Of a DNA stretch of 32,911 nucleotides, positions 15,128 through 21,694 are shown in pieces. The stretch lies in the NCBI GenBank assembly GCA_001786195.1, contig MFVS01000008.1, positions 85,057 to 117,967 on the forward strand. Reading direction: 5' to 3'. Made by a program: the position numbers and the translations under genes. This stretch comes from Candidatus Nomurabacteria bacterium RIFCSPLOWO2_12_FULL_40_42 (lineage in GTDB: Bacteria > Patescibacteriota > Minisyncoccia > Phycocordibacterales > UBA9973). Below the pieces are notes generated by a model that saw only the letters and a program-made list of their open reading frames with translations, was not told where the DNA came from and made no database searches. Each line of letters begins with the position of its first letter. Position 1 is the first letter of the stretch.

Positions 15128-16405
15128 ATGAAATTCTCCAAAAAAGTTTTAAAGAATGGACTGCGGGTTGTCGTGGTGCCCATGAAGGACAATCCGACGG
15201 TGACGGTTTTGGTCTTGGTGGAAGCCGGAAGCAAATACGAGACAAAAAATATAAACGGGGTTTCGCATTTCTTGGAACATATGTGCTTTAAGGGAACTTT
15301 GCGCCGGCCAAAAGCCGTTGATATTTCCAAGGAATTAGATGCTTTGGGTAGCCAGTACAACGCTTTCACCGCGCAGGAATATACCGGATACTATGCCAAA
15401 AGCGATGCTCGGCATTTCCGGCAGATTTTTGACGTTGTCTCGGATATCTATCTCAATTCCATTTTTCCGGAAGCAGAAATGGAGAGGGAAAAAGGAGTGA
15501 TCATCGAGGAAATAAATATGTATGAAGATATGCCGAATCACCAGGTGCAGGAATTATGGATGCGGCTTCTCTACGGCGATACACCGGCAGGCTGGAGCAT
15601 TGCCGGCACTAAACAAAATATACTGGCCATGAAGCAGGAAGATTTTGTCAACTATCACCGGAAGCATTATTTGCCGGAAGCAACCGTGCTCATCGTGGCC
15701 GGGCAAGTTACCGAAAAAGAAGTGATAAAAGAGGTAAAGAAAATTTTTGGAAGCATGAAGCGCGGACATAAAGGGAAGAAAATAAAAGTCAGAGAAGCGC
15801 AAAGCCGACCAAAGGCACTCATTAATTTTAAAAAGACGGATCAAACGCATTTTGTTCTGGGGGTGCGGACTTATGATTTATTCGATAAGCGCAATGCGGC
15901 GCTCTCGGTCTTGGCAGGAGTCTTGGGTGGGGGAATGAGTTCGCGGCTTTTCGTAAAGCTGCGCGAAGAGATGGGGGTCGGCTATTATGTGCGGGCCGGG
16001 AACGACGCTTATACCGATCATGGATTTTTTCAAATTTCGGTCGGAGTGGATAACAAAAGAATCGAGGAAGTACTAAAAGCAATTCTGGAAGAATGCCAGA
16101 AACTGAAAACGGCGGGGGTGGGCGAAGAAGAATTGAAAAAAGTTAAAGAATTTTTGATCGGCAACATGAAATTATCTCTAGAATCGACAGATGATATAGC
16201 CAATTTTTATGGCGGGCAGGAACTTTTGAAGCGCGAATTGAAAAATGCGGAAGATAAAGCAAAAGAAATCCGCAAAGTCACCGCAAAAGAGATCCAGACT
16301 TTAGCAATGAATATTTTTAGCAATAACAAACTCAACTTGGCTCTCATCGGGCCGTTTCCAAGCAAAAAAGCTAAAGCAAATTTTTTGAAAATACTGAAGT
16401 TTTAA
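15128..16405 (+). CDS. M16-family zinc metallopeptidase (425 aa)
   Basis: HFLEH at residues 47-51 is the inverted zinc motif HxxEH. The downstream glutamate ligand lies in [14 protein letters not shown]. Strong family stretches include [63 protein letters not shown] and [15 protein letters not shown]. It resembles the PqqL/MPP-beta/YmxG-like single-chain members of about 420 aa. There is no signal peptide, so it is probably cytoplasmic, degrading peptides. It overlaps the recA 3' end by 4 bp in convergent orientation. Confidence 0.92.
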   Translation: MKFSKKVLKNGLRVVVVPMKDNPTVTVLVLVEAGSKYETKNINGVSHFLEHMCFKGTLRRPKAVDISKELDALGSQYNAFTAQEYTGYYAKSDARHFRQIFDVVSDIYLNSIFPEAEMEREKGVIIEEINMYEDMPNHQVQELWMRLLYGDTPAGWSIAGTKQNILAMKQEDFVNYHRKHYLPEATVLIVAGQVTEKEVIKEVKKIFGSMKRGHKGKKIKVREAQSRPKALINFKKTDQTHFVLGVRTYDLFDKRNAALSVLAGVLGGGMSSRLFVKLREEMGVGYYVRAGNDAYTDHGFFQISVGVDNKRIEEVLKAILEECQKLKTAGVGEEELKKVKEFLIGNMKLSLESTDDIANFYGGQELLKRELKNAEDKAKEIRKVTAKEIQTLAMNIFSNNKLNLALIGPFPSKKAKANFLKILKF

Positions 16406-17529
16406 CCTCTAACTTCCTCTTCGGCAAATTTTTTCCTAATTTCCTTTAAAATTTTATCGGATATTTTTTTATCTTCTTTCAGGAATTTTCTCGTCGCATC
16501 ATAACCTACGCCCAGTTTTATTTTCTCCGCCTTCTCCTCCCCCTTAGACCCCTCCCCAACCCTTCCCTTATCAAGGGGAGGGCGAAGGGTGGGGTCGGGT
16601 GCATAGAAATACGAATTTCCACTTTTCTCTATAATTTTAAATTTTTCTCCGAGGGCCATAATTTCGCCTTCTTTAGAAATGCCTTCGTTGTAAATAATAT
16701 CGAATTCTGTCTGCTTAAACGGAGCGGCTACTTTATTTTTGACTATTTTCACCCGGGTGCGGCTGCCCACAACCTCCTCTCCCTTTTTGATCTGGGCAAT
16801 TTTGCGGATATCGAGCCGCACCGAAGTGTAAAATTTAAGCGCCTTGCCTCCGGGAGTCGTCTCGGGGTTGCCGAACATTACGCCGATCTGCATACGGATC
16901 TGGTTGATGAAAATAACTACGGTTTTACTACGAGCGACGATAGCGGTCAATTTGCGGAGCGCTTGAGACATAAGACGGGCTTGCTTGCCGACATGATACG
17001 CTCCCATATCGCCCTCGATTTCGTCTTTCGGAGTAAGTGCTGCCACCGAGTCAATCACGATTACGTCAATTTTACCGGTTCGCACCAAGGACTCCACTAT
17101 TTCGAGCGCTTGCTCGCCGTTGTCTGGTTGGGAGATTAAAAGATTGTTGATATTCACTCCCAGTTTTTTGGTATAATCCGGATCCATGGCATGCTCGGCG
17201 TCGATATAGGCGCAAACCCCTCCCAATCTCTGCGCTTCAGCCACGATGTGCAAGGACAACGTGGTCTTGCCGGAAGATTCTGGTCCGAAGATTTCGATAA
17301 TTCTCCCGCGCGGAATGCCGCCGACTCCGAGGGCCATGTCGAGTCCGATCGAGCCGGTCGGAATCACATTCACATCCACCTTCGGCGAGTCGCCGAATTT
17401 CATAATGGCTCCTTCTCCGAATTTTGTCTGAATGGCTTTCAGTGTGTCTTCGAGTATGGCCGTTCCCATAGTCTTGTCTTCTTGCCTACCGGCAGGCAGG
17501 TCTTTTTTCTCTTTTGGTTTTTTTAACAT
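16402..17529 (-). CDS. recA: RecA recombinase with two repeat-derived peptide insertions (375 aa)
   Basis: RecA forms ATP-dependent filaments on single-stranded DNA and drives strand exchange. Walker A is GPESSGKT (82-89); [21 protein letters not shown], the L2-flanking [27 protein letters not shown] and KVVKN-like [18 protein letters not shown] are all present. Two stretches are foreign to the family. DLPAGRQ near residue 10 comes from a palindrome at 17482-17502. [15 protein letters not shown] at 312-326 comes from the P1 element also found in ileS. Both are outside the ATPase core, so function should be kept. A TATAAT at 17559-17554 serves as the -10, 24 nt before the start. Confidence 0.97.
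   Translation of the reverse strand: MLKKPKEKKDLPAGRQEDKTMGTAILEDTLKAIQTKFGEGAIMKFGDSPKVDVNVIPTGSIGLDMALGVGGIPRGRIIEIFGPESSGKTTLSLHIVAEAQRLGGVCAYIDAEHAMDPDYTKKLGVNINNLLISQPDNGEQALEIVESLVRTGKIDVIVIDSVAALTPKDEIEGDMGAYHVGKQARLMSQALRKLTAIVARSKTVVIFINQIRMQIGVMFGNPETTPGGKALKFYTSVRLDIRKIAQIKKGEEVVGSRTRVKIVKNKVAAPFKQTEFDIIYNEGISKEGEIMALGEKFKIIEKSGNSYFYAPDPTLRPPLDKGRVGEGSKGEEKAEKIKLGVGYDATRKFLKEDKKISDKILKEIRKKFAEEEVRG
16547..16596 (-). repeat. 50-bp palindromic repeat P1 inside recA
   Basis: Near-identical to 8404-8453 in ileS and in the same frame relative to the gene, giving the same 15-residue peptide. It lies between the RecA core and the C-terminal domain. Confidence 0.85.
17482..17502 (-). repeat. 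Palindromic repeat P2 in the 5' end of recA
   Basis: CTGCCTGCCGG and its near-complement form a short palindrome encoding DLPAGRQ in the N-terminal extension. Confidence 0.6.
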
Positions 17530-17569
17530 GATTGATTTTTAATGAGCGTAGCGATTATATAAAATCATC

Positions 17570-17625
17570 ACCCTGTTAAATGTCCTTTGGACAATTTTTG
17601 CTTCGCAAAAATTATTTAACAGGGT
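17570..17625. other. Three-way-junction-forming inverted repeat upstream of recA
   Basis: An outer 11-bp stem, ACCCTGTTAAA (17570-17580) with TTTAACAGGGT (17615-17625), encloses two perfect inner hairpins: TGTCC-TTT-GGACA (17581-17593) and AATTTTTG-CTTCG-CAAAAATT (17593-17613). It lies directly upstream of the recA -10 and downstream of the convergent-facing operon end. It could be a terminator for the ftsK operon, a recA regulatory site or a small mobile element. Confidence 0.65.
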
Positions 17626-17651
17626 CAAATAAAATATACTCACTTCGTTCG

Positions 17652-17996
17652 TTATTTTATAACTTGATAATTTTTTTCATCCACATATCCAAATTTGTCT
17701 TTGGCGATTATGGTTATTATATTATATCCCAAAAGAAGGGCAATTGTCTCGCTAAAATTACCTTCTTGATTTAATGAAATTTCTCGGCCGTTTAAGGTCA
17801 GATTGGTAGCATTTTTGGCGTTACCCCTAAGTTCAATCACGCTGCTCTCTGTTTTTTCTCCGTCCGTGATATTTACGTTTTTTATTTTCACTCCAAAAAT
17901 CAAATTGTGCGAGCCAAAAAGGGCATAGCCGACAATCAAAAGGAAAAAAATAGTCAGACCTGTTATTTGTAATATTTTTTTAGCGCTGTGATTCAT
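17652..17996 (-). CDS. Small membrane-anchored Ig-like protein (114 aa)
   Basis: The N-terminal segment ILQITGLTIFFLLIVGYALFG is one transmembrane anchor. The rest has the pattern VIELRGNAKNATNLTLNGREISLNQEGNFSETIALLLGYNIITIIAKDKFGY, typical of glucodextranase-B/bacterial Ig-like beta-sandwich domains. ATG 17996 is preferred over TTG 17999. It overlaps the ftsK 3' end by 17 bp and is therefore in the ftsK operon. The function is unknown; an extracytoplasmic binding or scaffold role is inferred from the fold. Confidence 0.75.
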   Translation of the reverse strand: MNHSAKKILQITGLTIFFLLIVGYALFGSHNLIFGVKIKNVNITDGEKTESSVIELRGNAKNATNLTLNGREISLNQEGNFSETIALLLGYNIITIIAKDKFGYVDEKNYQVIK

Positions 17997-20229
17997 CAAT
18001 TTTATTCCCGACGCTTGCGGTCGGGATCCCGACTCCTCCGGACGTCGGGACTAATACTTCGCGTGGCTTGGCGCCGTCGCCGGGGCCGATGACTCCGCGT
18101 TCTTCGAGTTTATCCATCAGTCGGGCGGCCCGGGCATATCCCAATTTTAATTTTCGCTGCAGATAAGACGTCGAAGCTCGGCCAGCTTCGATTACGCAAG
18201 CTCTTGCTTCTTCATACAGCTCATCGTCGTCACTACTGTCTTCATCTTCCAATGTACTTTCAAAAATACTTTTGTCAGCCGATATAGATCCCGAAGTCAA
18301 AGCTATCTCTTCCGATATTTCATCCTTATATTCATCCGCCAGATATTTTACCACTTTCTTAACTTCTGTTTCGGAAATAAACGCGCTCTGCAGACGCTCC
18401 GGTTGCGCTTCACCCGAAGAGTAAAGCATATCGCCCGCACCTAAAAGTTTCTCTGCTCCGCCGATATCCAGAATAGTGCGCGAGTCTATTTGCGAAGAGA
18501 CTTTCAAAGCGATGCGCGCCGGGATGTTCGCCTTGATGAGTCCGGTGATAATGTTTACTTCCGGGCGCTGAGTGGAAAGAATAAGATGAATGCCGACGGC
18601 TCGAGACATCTGCGCGAGTCGGACGATGGCGCTCTCGAGCTCTCTAGGGTAAGAACTCATAATATCCGCCAGCTCGTCTATTATGATAACGATGTAAGGC
18701 AAACGGTCTGGGTTTCCCCGCCTTTCGGAGGAGGGGACGGAAGGGGTGGTCTTATAAATATTGTTGTGATAACTCTCTACATCTCGCACGCTTTCAGCTT
18801 CCAATATATCATAGCGTCTGTTCATTTCTTTCGCTGCCCATTTTAAGGCGAGAATTGTTTTTTTAGCGTCGGTGATGACTGGCGTGAGCAAGTGTGGAAT
18901 ATTATTATAGAGAGTAAGCTCCACCCGTTTTGGGTCTATCAATATGAGTTTCAGATCGTCCGGTCCGTTTCGATACAGAAGGGAAGTGATCATAGCGTGG
19001 ATAGCCACAGATTTTCCGGAACCCGTAGTGCCGGCGACGAGAGCGTGCGGCATCTTGGCGAGGTTGCCGAAAACGGACCTGCCGCTAATGTTGCGGCCAA
19101 GAGCGATAGTGAGCGGTTTAGTTGAATTTTGGAATTTAATATCCGCAAGGAGGGTGGCGAGTCCGACTAGCGACTTACTGCGGTTTGGAATTTCAATGCC
19201 GACCAAGGATTTTCCCGGAATCGGCGCTTCGATGCGGATCGGGTGGGCGGCGAGCGCGAGCGCGAGGTCGTTCGTGAGGGCGAGAATGCGCGAGAGTTTC
19301 ACTCCTTCCGCCGGCTTGAGGGCGTAGCGAGTAACTGTCGGTCCTACGGTTATTTCATCCATCTCCACTTCAATGCCGAAGTTAGCGAGGGTGCGCTTGA
19401 TTATGTTGGCGTTCGCTTTAATGTCGCCGGTGTTCGGTTTACCCTGATCTTCTTCGAGCAGGGACAGCGGGGGAGGAGTGTAATTAGTCGATAGGTTATA
19501 GGTTCTGGGTTTTAGTTTTTTGAATTCAATTTCCTCATCTTCTTGTTCAGATTTTTTTCTCTTATCTAACCCCTCCTTCCTCTCCCTATCAGGGGAGGCG
19601 TCCTCTTCTTGTTCTTGTCTCCTTGATAAGGGGGATTCAGGGGGTTGTGTTTCCCCTTTGTCTTCCGGAAGTTCTTCTTCTACATCTTTCTCCCTAATAC
19701 CTAAAACCTTCCTGATCATATTCCAAACTTTTGTAAAAAATACCGCGAGTTCCAGTTCTTCATTAAAGATCACTAAAATGGAAATTATCAAAAGAGCGCC
19801 GAGAAAAATAATGCTGGCATAAATATCAAATAGCGCGGCCAGTGGGGTGGACAAAATTTCTCCGAATAGCCCGCCTGCATGCCGGGATACTCCCTCCGCG
19901 TTTACTCCCGAAGCGATGTCAATTATTCCGAGGCTCGAGAGCAAAAACATTACGGCGCTTATCATGCTTCTCCAGCCGATGTCCGGAGTTTGCGATTTGA
20001 TAAATGAGGTTCCAAGCAAAATAAAAAGAGCTGGCAACAGGATGTCGCCTATGCCGAGGAGGAGATTGAGTTTCTCGCTGACGAAATCGCCGGCTACTCC
20101 CGCCATATTAAATTTAGACATTAAAAAAAATAAAGCCAAAACAAAAAAAACTATTGCCACAATCCCATGTTTGGTTTGGCTCTTCAATCCTGAACTTTCT
20201 CTATCGTCGTTTTTTTTCTTTTTAGCCAT
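17980..20229 (-). CDS. ftsK: FtsK/SpoIIIE DNA translocase (749 aa)
   Basis: The N-terminus has four membrane helices (about 20-43, 57-77, 88-107, 135-155). A charged linker (about 165-250) follows, then the motor: Walker A GTTGSGKS near residue 400, Walker B IVIIIDELAD near 515 and STQRPEVNIITGLIKANIPARIALKV. The C-terminal gamma winged helix (STSYLQRKLKLGYARAARLMDKLEERGVIG) reads DNA polarity. FtsK pumps chromosomal DNA through the septum at division. Linker segments encoded near 19645-19568, 19515-19490 and 18748-18716 derive from palindromic repeats. The start lies exactly 6 nt after an extended -10. Confidence 0.96.
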   Translation of the reverse strand: MAKKKKNDDRESSGLKSQTKHGIVAIVFFVLALFFLMSKFNMAGVAGDFVSEKLNLLLGIGDILLPALFILLGTSFIKSQTPDIGWRSMISAVMFLLSSLGIIDIASGVNAEGVSRHAGGLFGEILSTPLAALFDIYASIIFLGALLIISILVIFNEELELAVFFTKVWNMIRKVLGIREKDVEEELPEDKGETQPPESPLSRRQEQEEDASPDRERKEGLDKRKKSEQEDEEIEFKKLKPRTYNLSTNYTPPPLSLLEEDQGKPNTGDIKANANIIKRTLANFGIEVEMDEITVGPTVTRYALKPAEGVKLSRILALTNDLALALAAHPIRIEAPIPGKSLVGIEIPNRSKSLVGLATLLADIKFQNSTKPLTIALGRNISGRSVFGNLAKMPHALVAGTTGSGKSVAIHAMITSLLYRNGPDDLKLILIDPKRVELTLYNNIPHLLTPVITDAKKTILALKWAAKEMNRRYDILEAESVRDVESYHNNIYKTTPSVPSSERRGNPDRLPYIVIIIDELADIMSSYPRELESAIVRLAQMSRAVGIHLILSTQRPEVNIITGLIKANIPARIALKVSSQIDSRTILDIGGAEKLLGAGDMLYSSGEAQPERLQSAFISETEVKKVVKYLADEYKDEISEEIALTSGSISADKSIFESTLEDEDSSDDDELYEEARACVIEAGRASTSYLQRKLKLGYARAARLMDKLEERGVIGPGDGAKPREVLVPTSGGVGIPTASVGNKIDESQR
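18716..18748 (-). repeat. Palindromic repeat inside ftsK motor region
   Basis: CCCCGCCTTTCGGAGGAGGG on the plus strand, flanked by more C/G-rich sequence, encodes PSVPSSERRGNPD in a surface loop before Walker B. A similar TTTCGGAGGAGGGG motif is at 20726-20741. Confidence 0.55.
19490..19515 (-). repeat. Repeat encoding PRTYNL in the ftsK linker
   Basis: The coding strand reads AACCCAGAACCTATAACCTA, related to the ileS repeat at 6764-6795. Both genes translate it as PRTYNL. Confidence 0.5.
19568..19650 (-). repeat. Two palindromic repeats in the ftsK linker
   Basis: CCCCTCCTTCC ... CCTATCAGGGGAGG and CCTTGATAAGGGGGATTCAG type sequences (plus strand) form short dyads related to the P1 centre. 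They encode PPESPLSRR and ASPDRERKEG in the disordered linker. Confidence 0.55.
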
Positions 20230-20235
20230 GTTGCT

Positions 20236-20244
20236 ATTTTATCA
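20236..20244 (-). promoter_or_regulatory. Extended -10 of the ftsK operon
   Basis: On the minus strand, TG-A-TAAAAT ends exactly 6 nt before the ftsK ATG (20229), predicting leaderless mRNA. Confidence 0.6.
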
Positions 20245-20301
20245 TATTTATCTTACTTTATAAAATTTATAACTTTGCAAACTTTTTACTATAGCAAGTA
20301 A

Positions 20302-20329
20302 TTGACTTGCCATGTCTTTTATATATAAT
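20302..20329 (+). promoter_or_regulatory. Strong promoter of the winged-helix gene, divergent from ftsK
   Basis: TTGACT 20302-20307 and TATAAT 20324-20329 are 16 bp apart. The -10 ends 6 nt before ATG 20336, which decides this start over the in-frame ATG 20312, which lies inside the promoter. Confidence 0.75.
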
Positions 20330-20335
20330 GGACAA

Positions 20336-21115
20336 ATGTTAAAGCTCGGGGAAAATATAAAAGACACATCTTCCCCCTCTCCTTTACCAGGAGAGGGTCG
20401 GGGTGAGGTGGTGTCCTTTACAAAGACAAATAAGCTAATTACTGCAGTATATATGGTAACGGACATAATAGACAAAGAAGAACCCCTTAGGAATAAATTA
20501 AGGACATTGGGGTTGGAAATTCTTTCGGACCCCCCGATAGCAAGGACGGTCCTTGCTATCGGCCAACTGATGTCCTTTTTAGATATCGCTTCGGCGGTCG
20601 GAATTATTTCCGAAATGAATGGCAATATTCTCAAAAAAGAGTTCTTGAAACTAGAGGGGGCTATAAAAGAATCTACAGACGTAAAGCCTAGCTGGTTGGA
20701 AGGGTTTTTATCGGAGCTCCCCCTCCTTTCGGAGGAGGGGAATGAGGGGAGGTCAGACCCCTACCCAGCCTCCCCCTTATCAAGGGGGAGGGGAAATCAT
20801 AAAGGACATACTCATCTTGGTGTCCAAAAGGGAAGCACTTTGCTCAAAGCCATAAAGGACATTCATGCCCCGTATGAAGCGGGAAGCTTTCGTTCGGGGT
20901 TTGATTTATTAAAAAAAGAAAGACGCTATGAAATAACTAATTTTATAAGCAAAAATGGAGGCAGTGCGACGATAACGGACATAAAAAATACAAAACTCAA
21001 CTCTCTAGTCTCTTCCAGCGAAAAAACCCTGCAACGAGAACTGTTGTCTATGATCAAGGACGGTGTCCTTTATAAGACAGGGGAGAAGAGGTGGAGCAGG
21101 TATTTTTTGAAATAA
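20336..21115 (+). CDS. Unknown protein with C-terminal winged helix, heavily invaded by palindromic repeats (259 aa)
   Basis: The C-terminus (RRYEITNFISKNGGSATITDIKNTKLNSLVSSSEKTLQRELLSMIKDGVLYKTGEKRWSRYFLK) is a winged-helix domain of the SMC-ScpB/ArsR kind. The N-terminal half (LITAVYMVTDIIDKEEPLRNKLRTLGLEIL, then SFLDIASAVGIISEMNGNIL) is helical and may be a coiled domain. At least four palindromic repeats are in frame: 20370-20412, 20534-20562, 20719-20795 and 20864-20900. Together they make up roughly a quarter of the gene, yet the frame stays open. Start chosen by the promoter. No family is recognised with certainty. Its divergent promoter faces ftsK. Confidence 0.7.
   Translation: MLKLGENIKDTSSPSPLPGEGRGEVVSFTKTNKLITAVYMVTDIIDKEEPLRNKLRTLGLEILSDPPIARTVLAIGQLMSFLDIASAVGIISEMNGNILKKEFLKLEGAIKESTDVKPSWLEGFLSELPLLSEEGNEGRSDPYPASPLSRGRGNHKGHTHLGVQKGSTLLKAIKDIHAPYEAGSFRSGFDLLKKERRYEITNFISKNGGSATITDIKNTKLNSLVSSSEKTLQRELLSMIKDGVLYKTGEKRWSRYFLK
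20370..20412. repeat. Palindromic repeat P4 in the winged-helix gene
   Basis: The element encodes SSPSPLPGEGRGEVV. Its reverse complement matches 21118-21157 and 32120-32162 (CACCTCA-YCCCAACCCTCTCC type), which are intergenic. Confidence 0.75.
20534..20562. repeat. 29-bp perfect inverted repeat in the winged-helix gene
   Basis: CCGATAGCAAGGAC, one central G, then the exact reverse complement GTCCTTGCTATCGG. It encodes PIARTVLAIG in frame. Confidence 0.8.
20719..20795. repeat. Pair of C/G-rich palindromic repeats in the winged-helix gene
   Basis: A CCCCCTCC-TTTC-GGAGGAGGGG dyad is followed by a TCCCCCTTATCAAGGGGGAG dyad. They encode LPLLSEEGNEGRSDPYPASPLSRGRG in frame and resemble repeats in ftsK. 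Confidence 0.6.
20864..20900. repeat. 37-bp palindromic repeat P7 in the winged-helix gene
   Basis: The same CATGCCCCGT and TTCGGGGT arms and the same total length as 11842-11878, with a different centre. It encodes HAPYEAGSFRSGF in frame. Confidence 0.65.
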
Positions 21116-21117
21116 AA

Positions 21118-21196
21118 CACCTCACCCCAACCCTCTCCTGGAGAGGAGAGGGGGAATTAGCCCCTTCCCCTTCCAGGGGAAGGCGGGGGATGAGGT
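21118..21196. repeat. Two palindromic repeats between the winged-helix gene and element A
   Basis: A P4 copy (CACCTCACCCCAACCCTCTC, with a GGAGAGG arm) runs to 21157. It is followed by CCCCTTCCCCTTCC-AGGGGAAGG and GGGGGATGAGG. No gene is present. Confidence 0.7.
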
Positions 21197-21245
21197 TATA
21201 GGGCTTGCTTTTGAATTAGACTGTGATAACATGGGTATGTGGCGA

Positions 21246-21335
21246 GTTATCTCCCACACCTGTCTTGGCATAGTTCTGACTGTGTCAGAACGTGCTAAAA
21301 GCACAATGCCAAAATAGGTGTGGGAGTTATCCACA
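21246..21335. repeat. Palindromic element A with GTTATC(C) at both ends
   Basis: Outer stem CTCCCACACCT (21251-21261) pairs with AGGTGTGGGAG (21316-21326). Then TTGGCAT (21265-21271) pairs with ATGCCAA (21306-21312). Inside are two hairpins: GTTCTGAC/GTCAGAAC (21273-21291) and GTGCT/AGCAC (21292-21304). GTTATCT precedes the left stem and GTTATCC follows the right one. TTATCCACA at 21327-21335 matches a DnaA box. Confidence 0.8.
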
Positions 21336-21342
21336 TAATACC

Positions 21343-21372
21343 TTGCTCTATTTTAGGGCTATGTATTATAAT
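21343..21372 (+). promoter_or_regulatory. Promoter of the surface-protein gene
   Basis: TTGCTC 21343-21348 and TATAAT 21367-21372 are 18 bp apart. The predicted start near 21379 leaves a leader of about 315 nt before ATG 21695. Confidence 0.5.
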
Positions 21373-21378
21373 GTTCTT

Positions 21379-21694
21379 ATATTTATTTTCCGTTAAGATT
21401 TCGTCGAAAAAATCTTAAAGAAAAATAGATGCCCATTGAAAACTGAATAAGTCCTGAGAGAATTTCTCGAAGGATAAAATGTTTTCAATGTTTAGTTTAT
21501 ATCTGTTCATTATTTTTCGCCTCATCGGCGAATCAGCCGAAGAGGCTGAATTTGTCCTCCACATTATTAGTTATTATTAGCTTATTGTTGGATAAAGAAT
21601 AATGATAGAAAAATTACGCTTTTAGTTTTGCCCAGCCATTAAAAGGGCGGGCAAGTCGAAACTTATTAATGGCGTAGAAAATTAGAAAAAATTT
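21379..21694 (+). other. Long structured 5' leader of the surface-protein gene
   Basis: No ORF of note. Stems: TTAAGATTT/AAATCTTAA (21393-21418); CATTGAAAAC/GTTTTCAATG (21434-21490) with an inner GAGAATTTCTC; TTCGCC/GGCGAA and TCAGCC/GGCTGA in 21517-21553. A candidate H-type pseudoknot near the start uses GCCC 21630-21633 with GGGC 21645-21648 and GCCATTAA 21635-21642 with TTAATGGC 21666-21673. A regulatory or mRNA-stabilising role is inferred. Confidence 0.5.

Noticed and set aside
17246-20263. Plus-strand ORFs opposite recA and ftsK
   Set aside because: They are shadows of strongly conserved minus-strand genes and have no start signals or domains.
20312-20335. Upstream start (MSFIYNGQ) for the winged-helix gene
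   Set aside because: ATG 20312 lies between the -35 and -10 of a strong promoter, so it would not be transcribed. ATG 20336 fits.
21379-21694. tRNA or rRNA gene in the long gap
   Set aside because: No acceptor/T-arm pattern or conserved rRNA stretch was seen; the stems fit an mRNA leader better.
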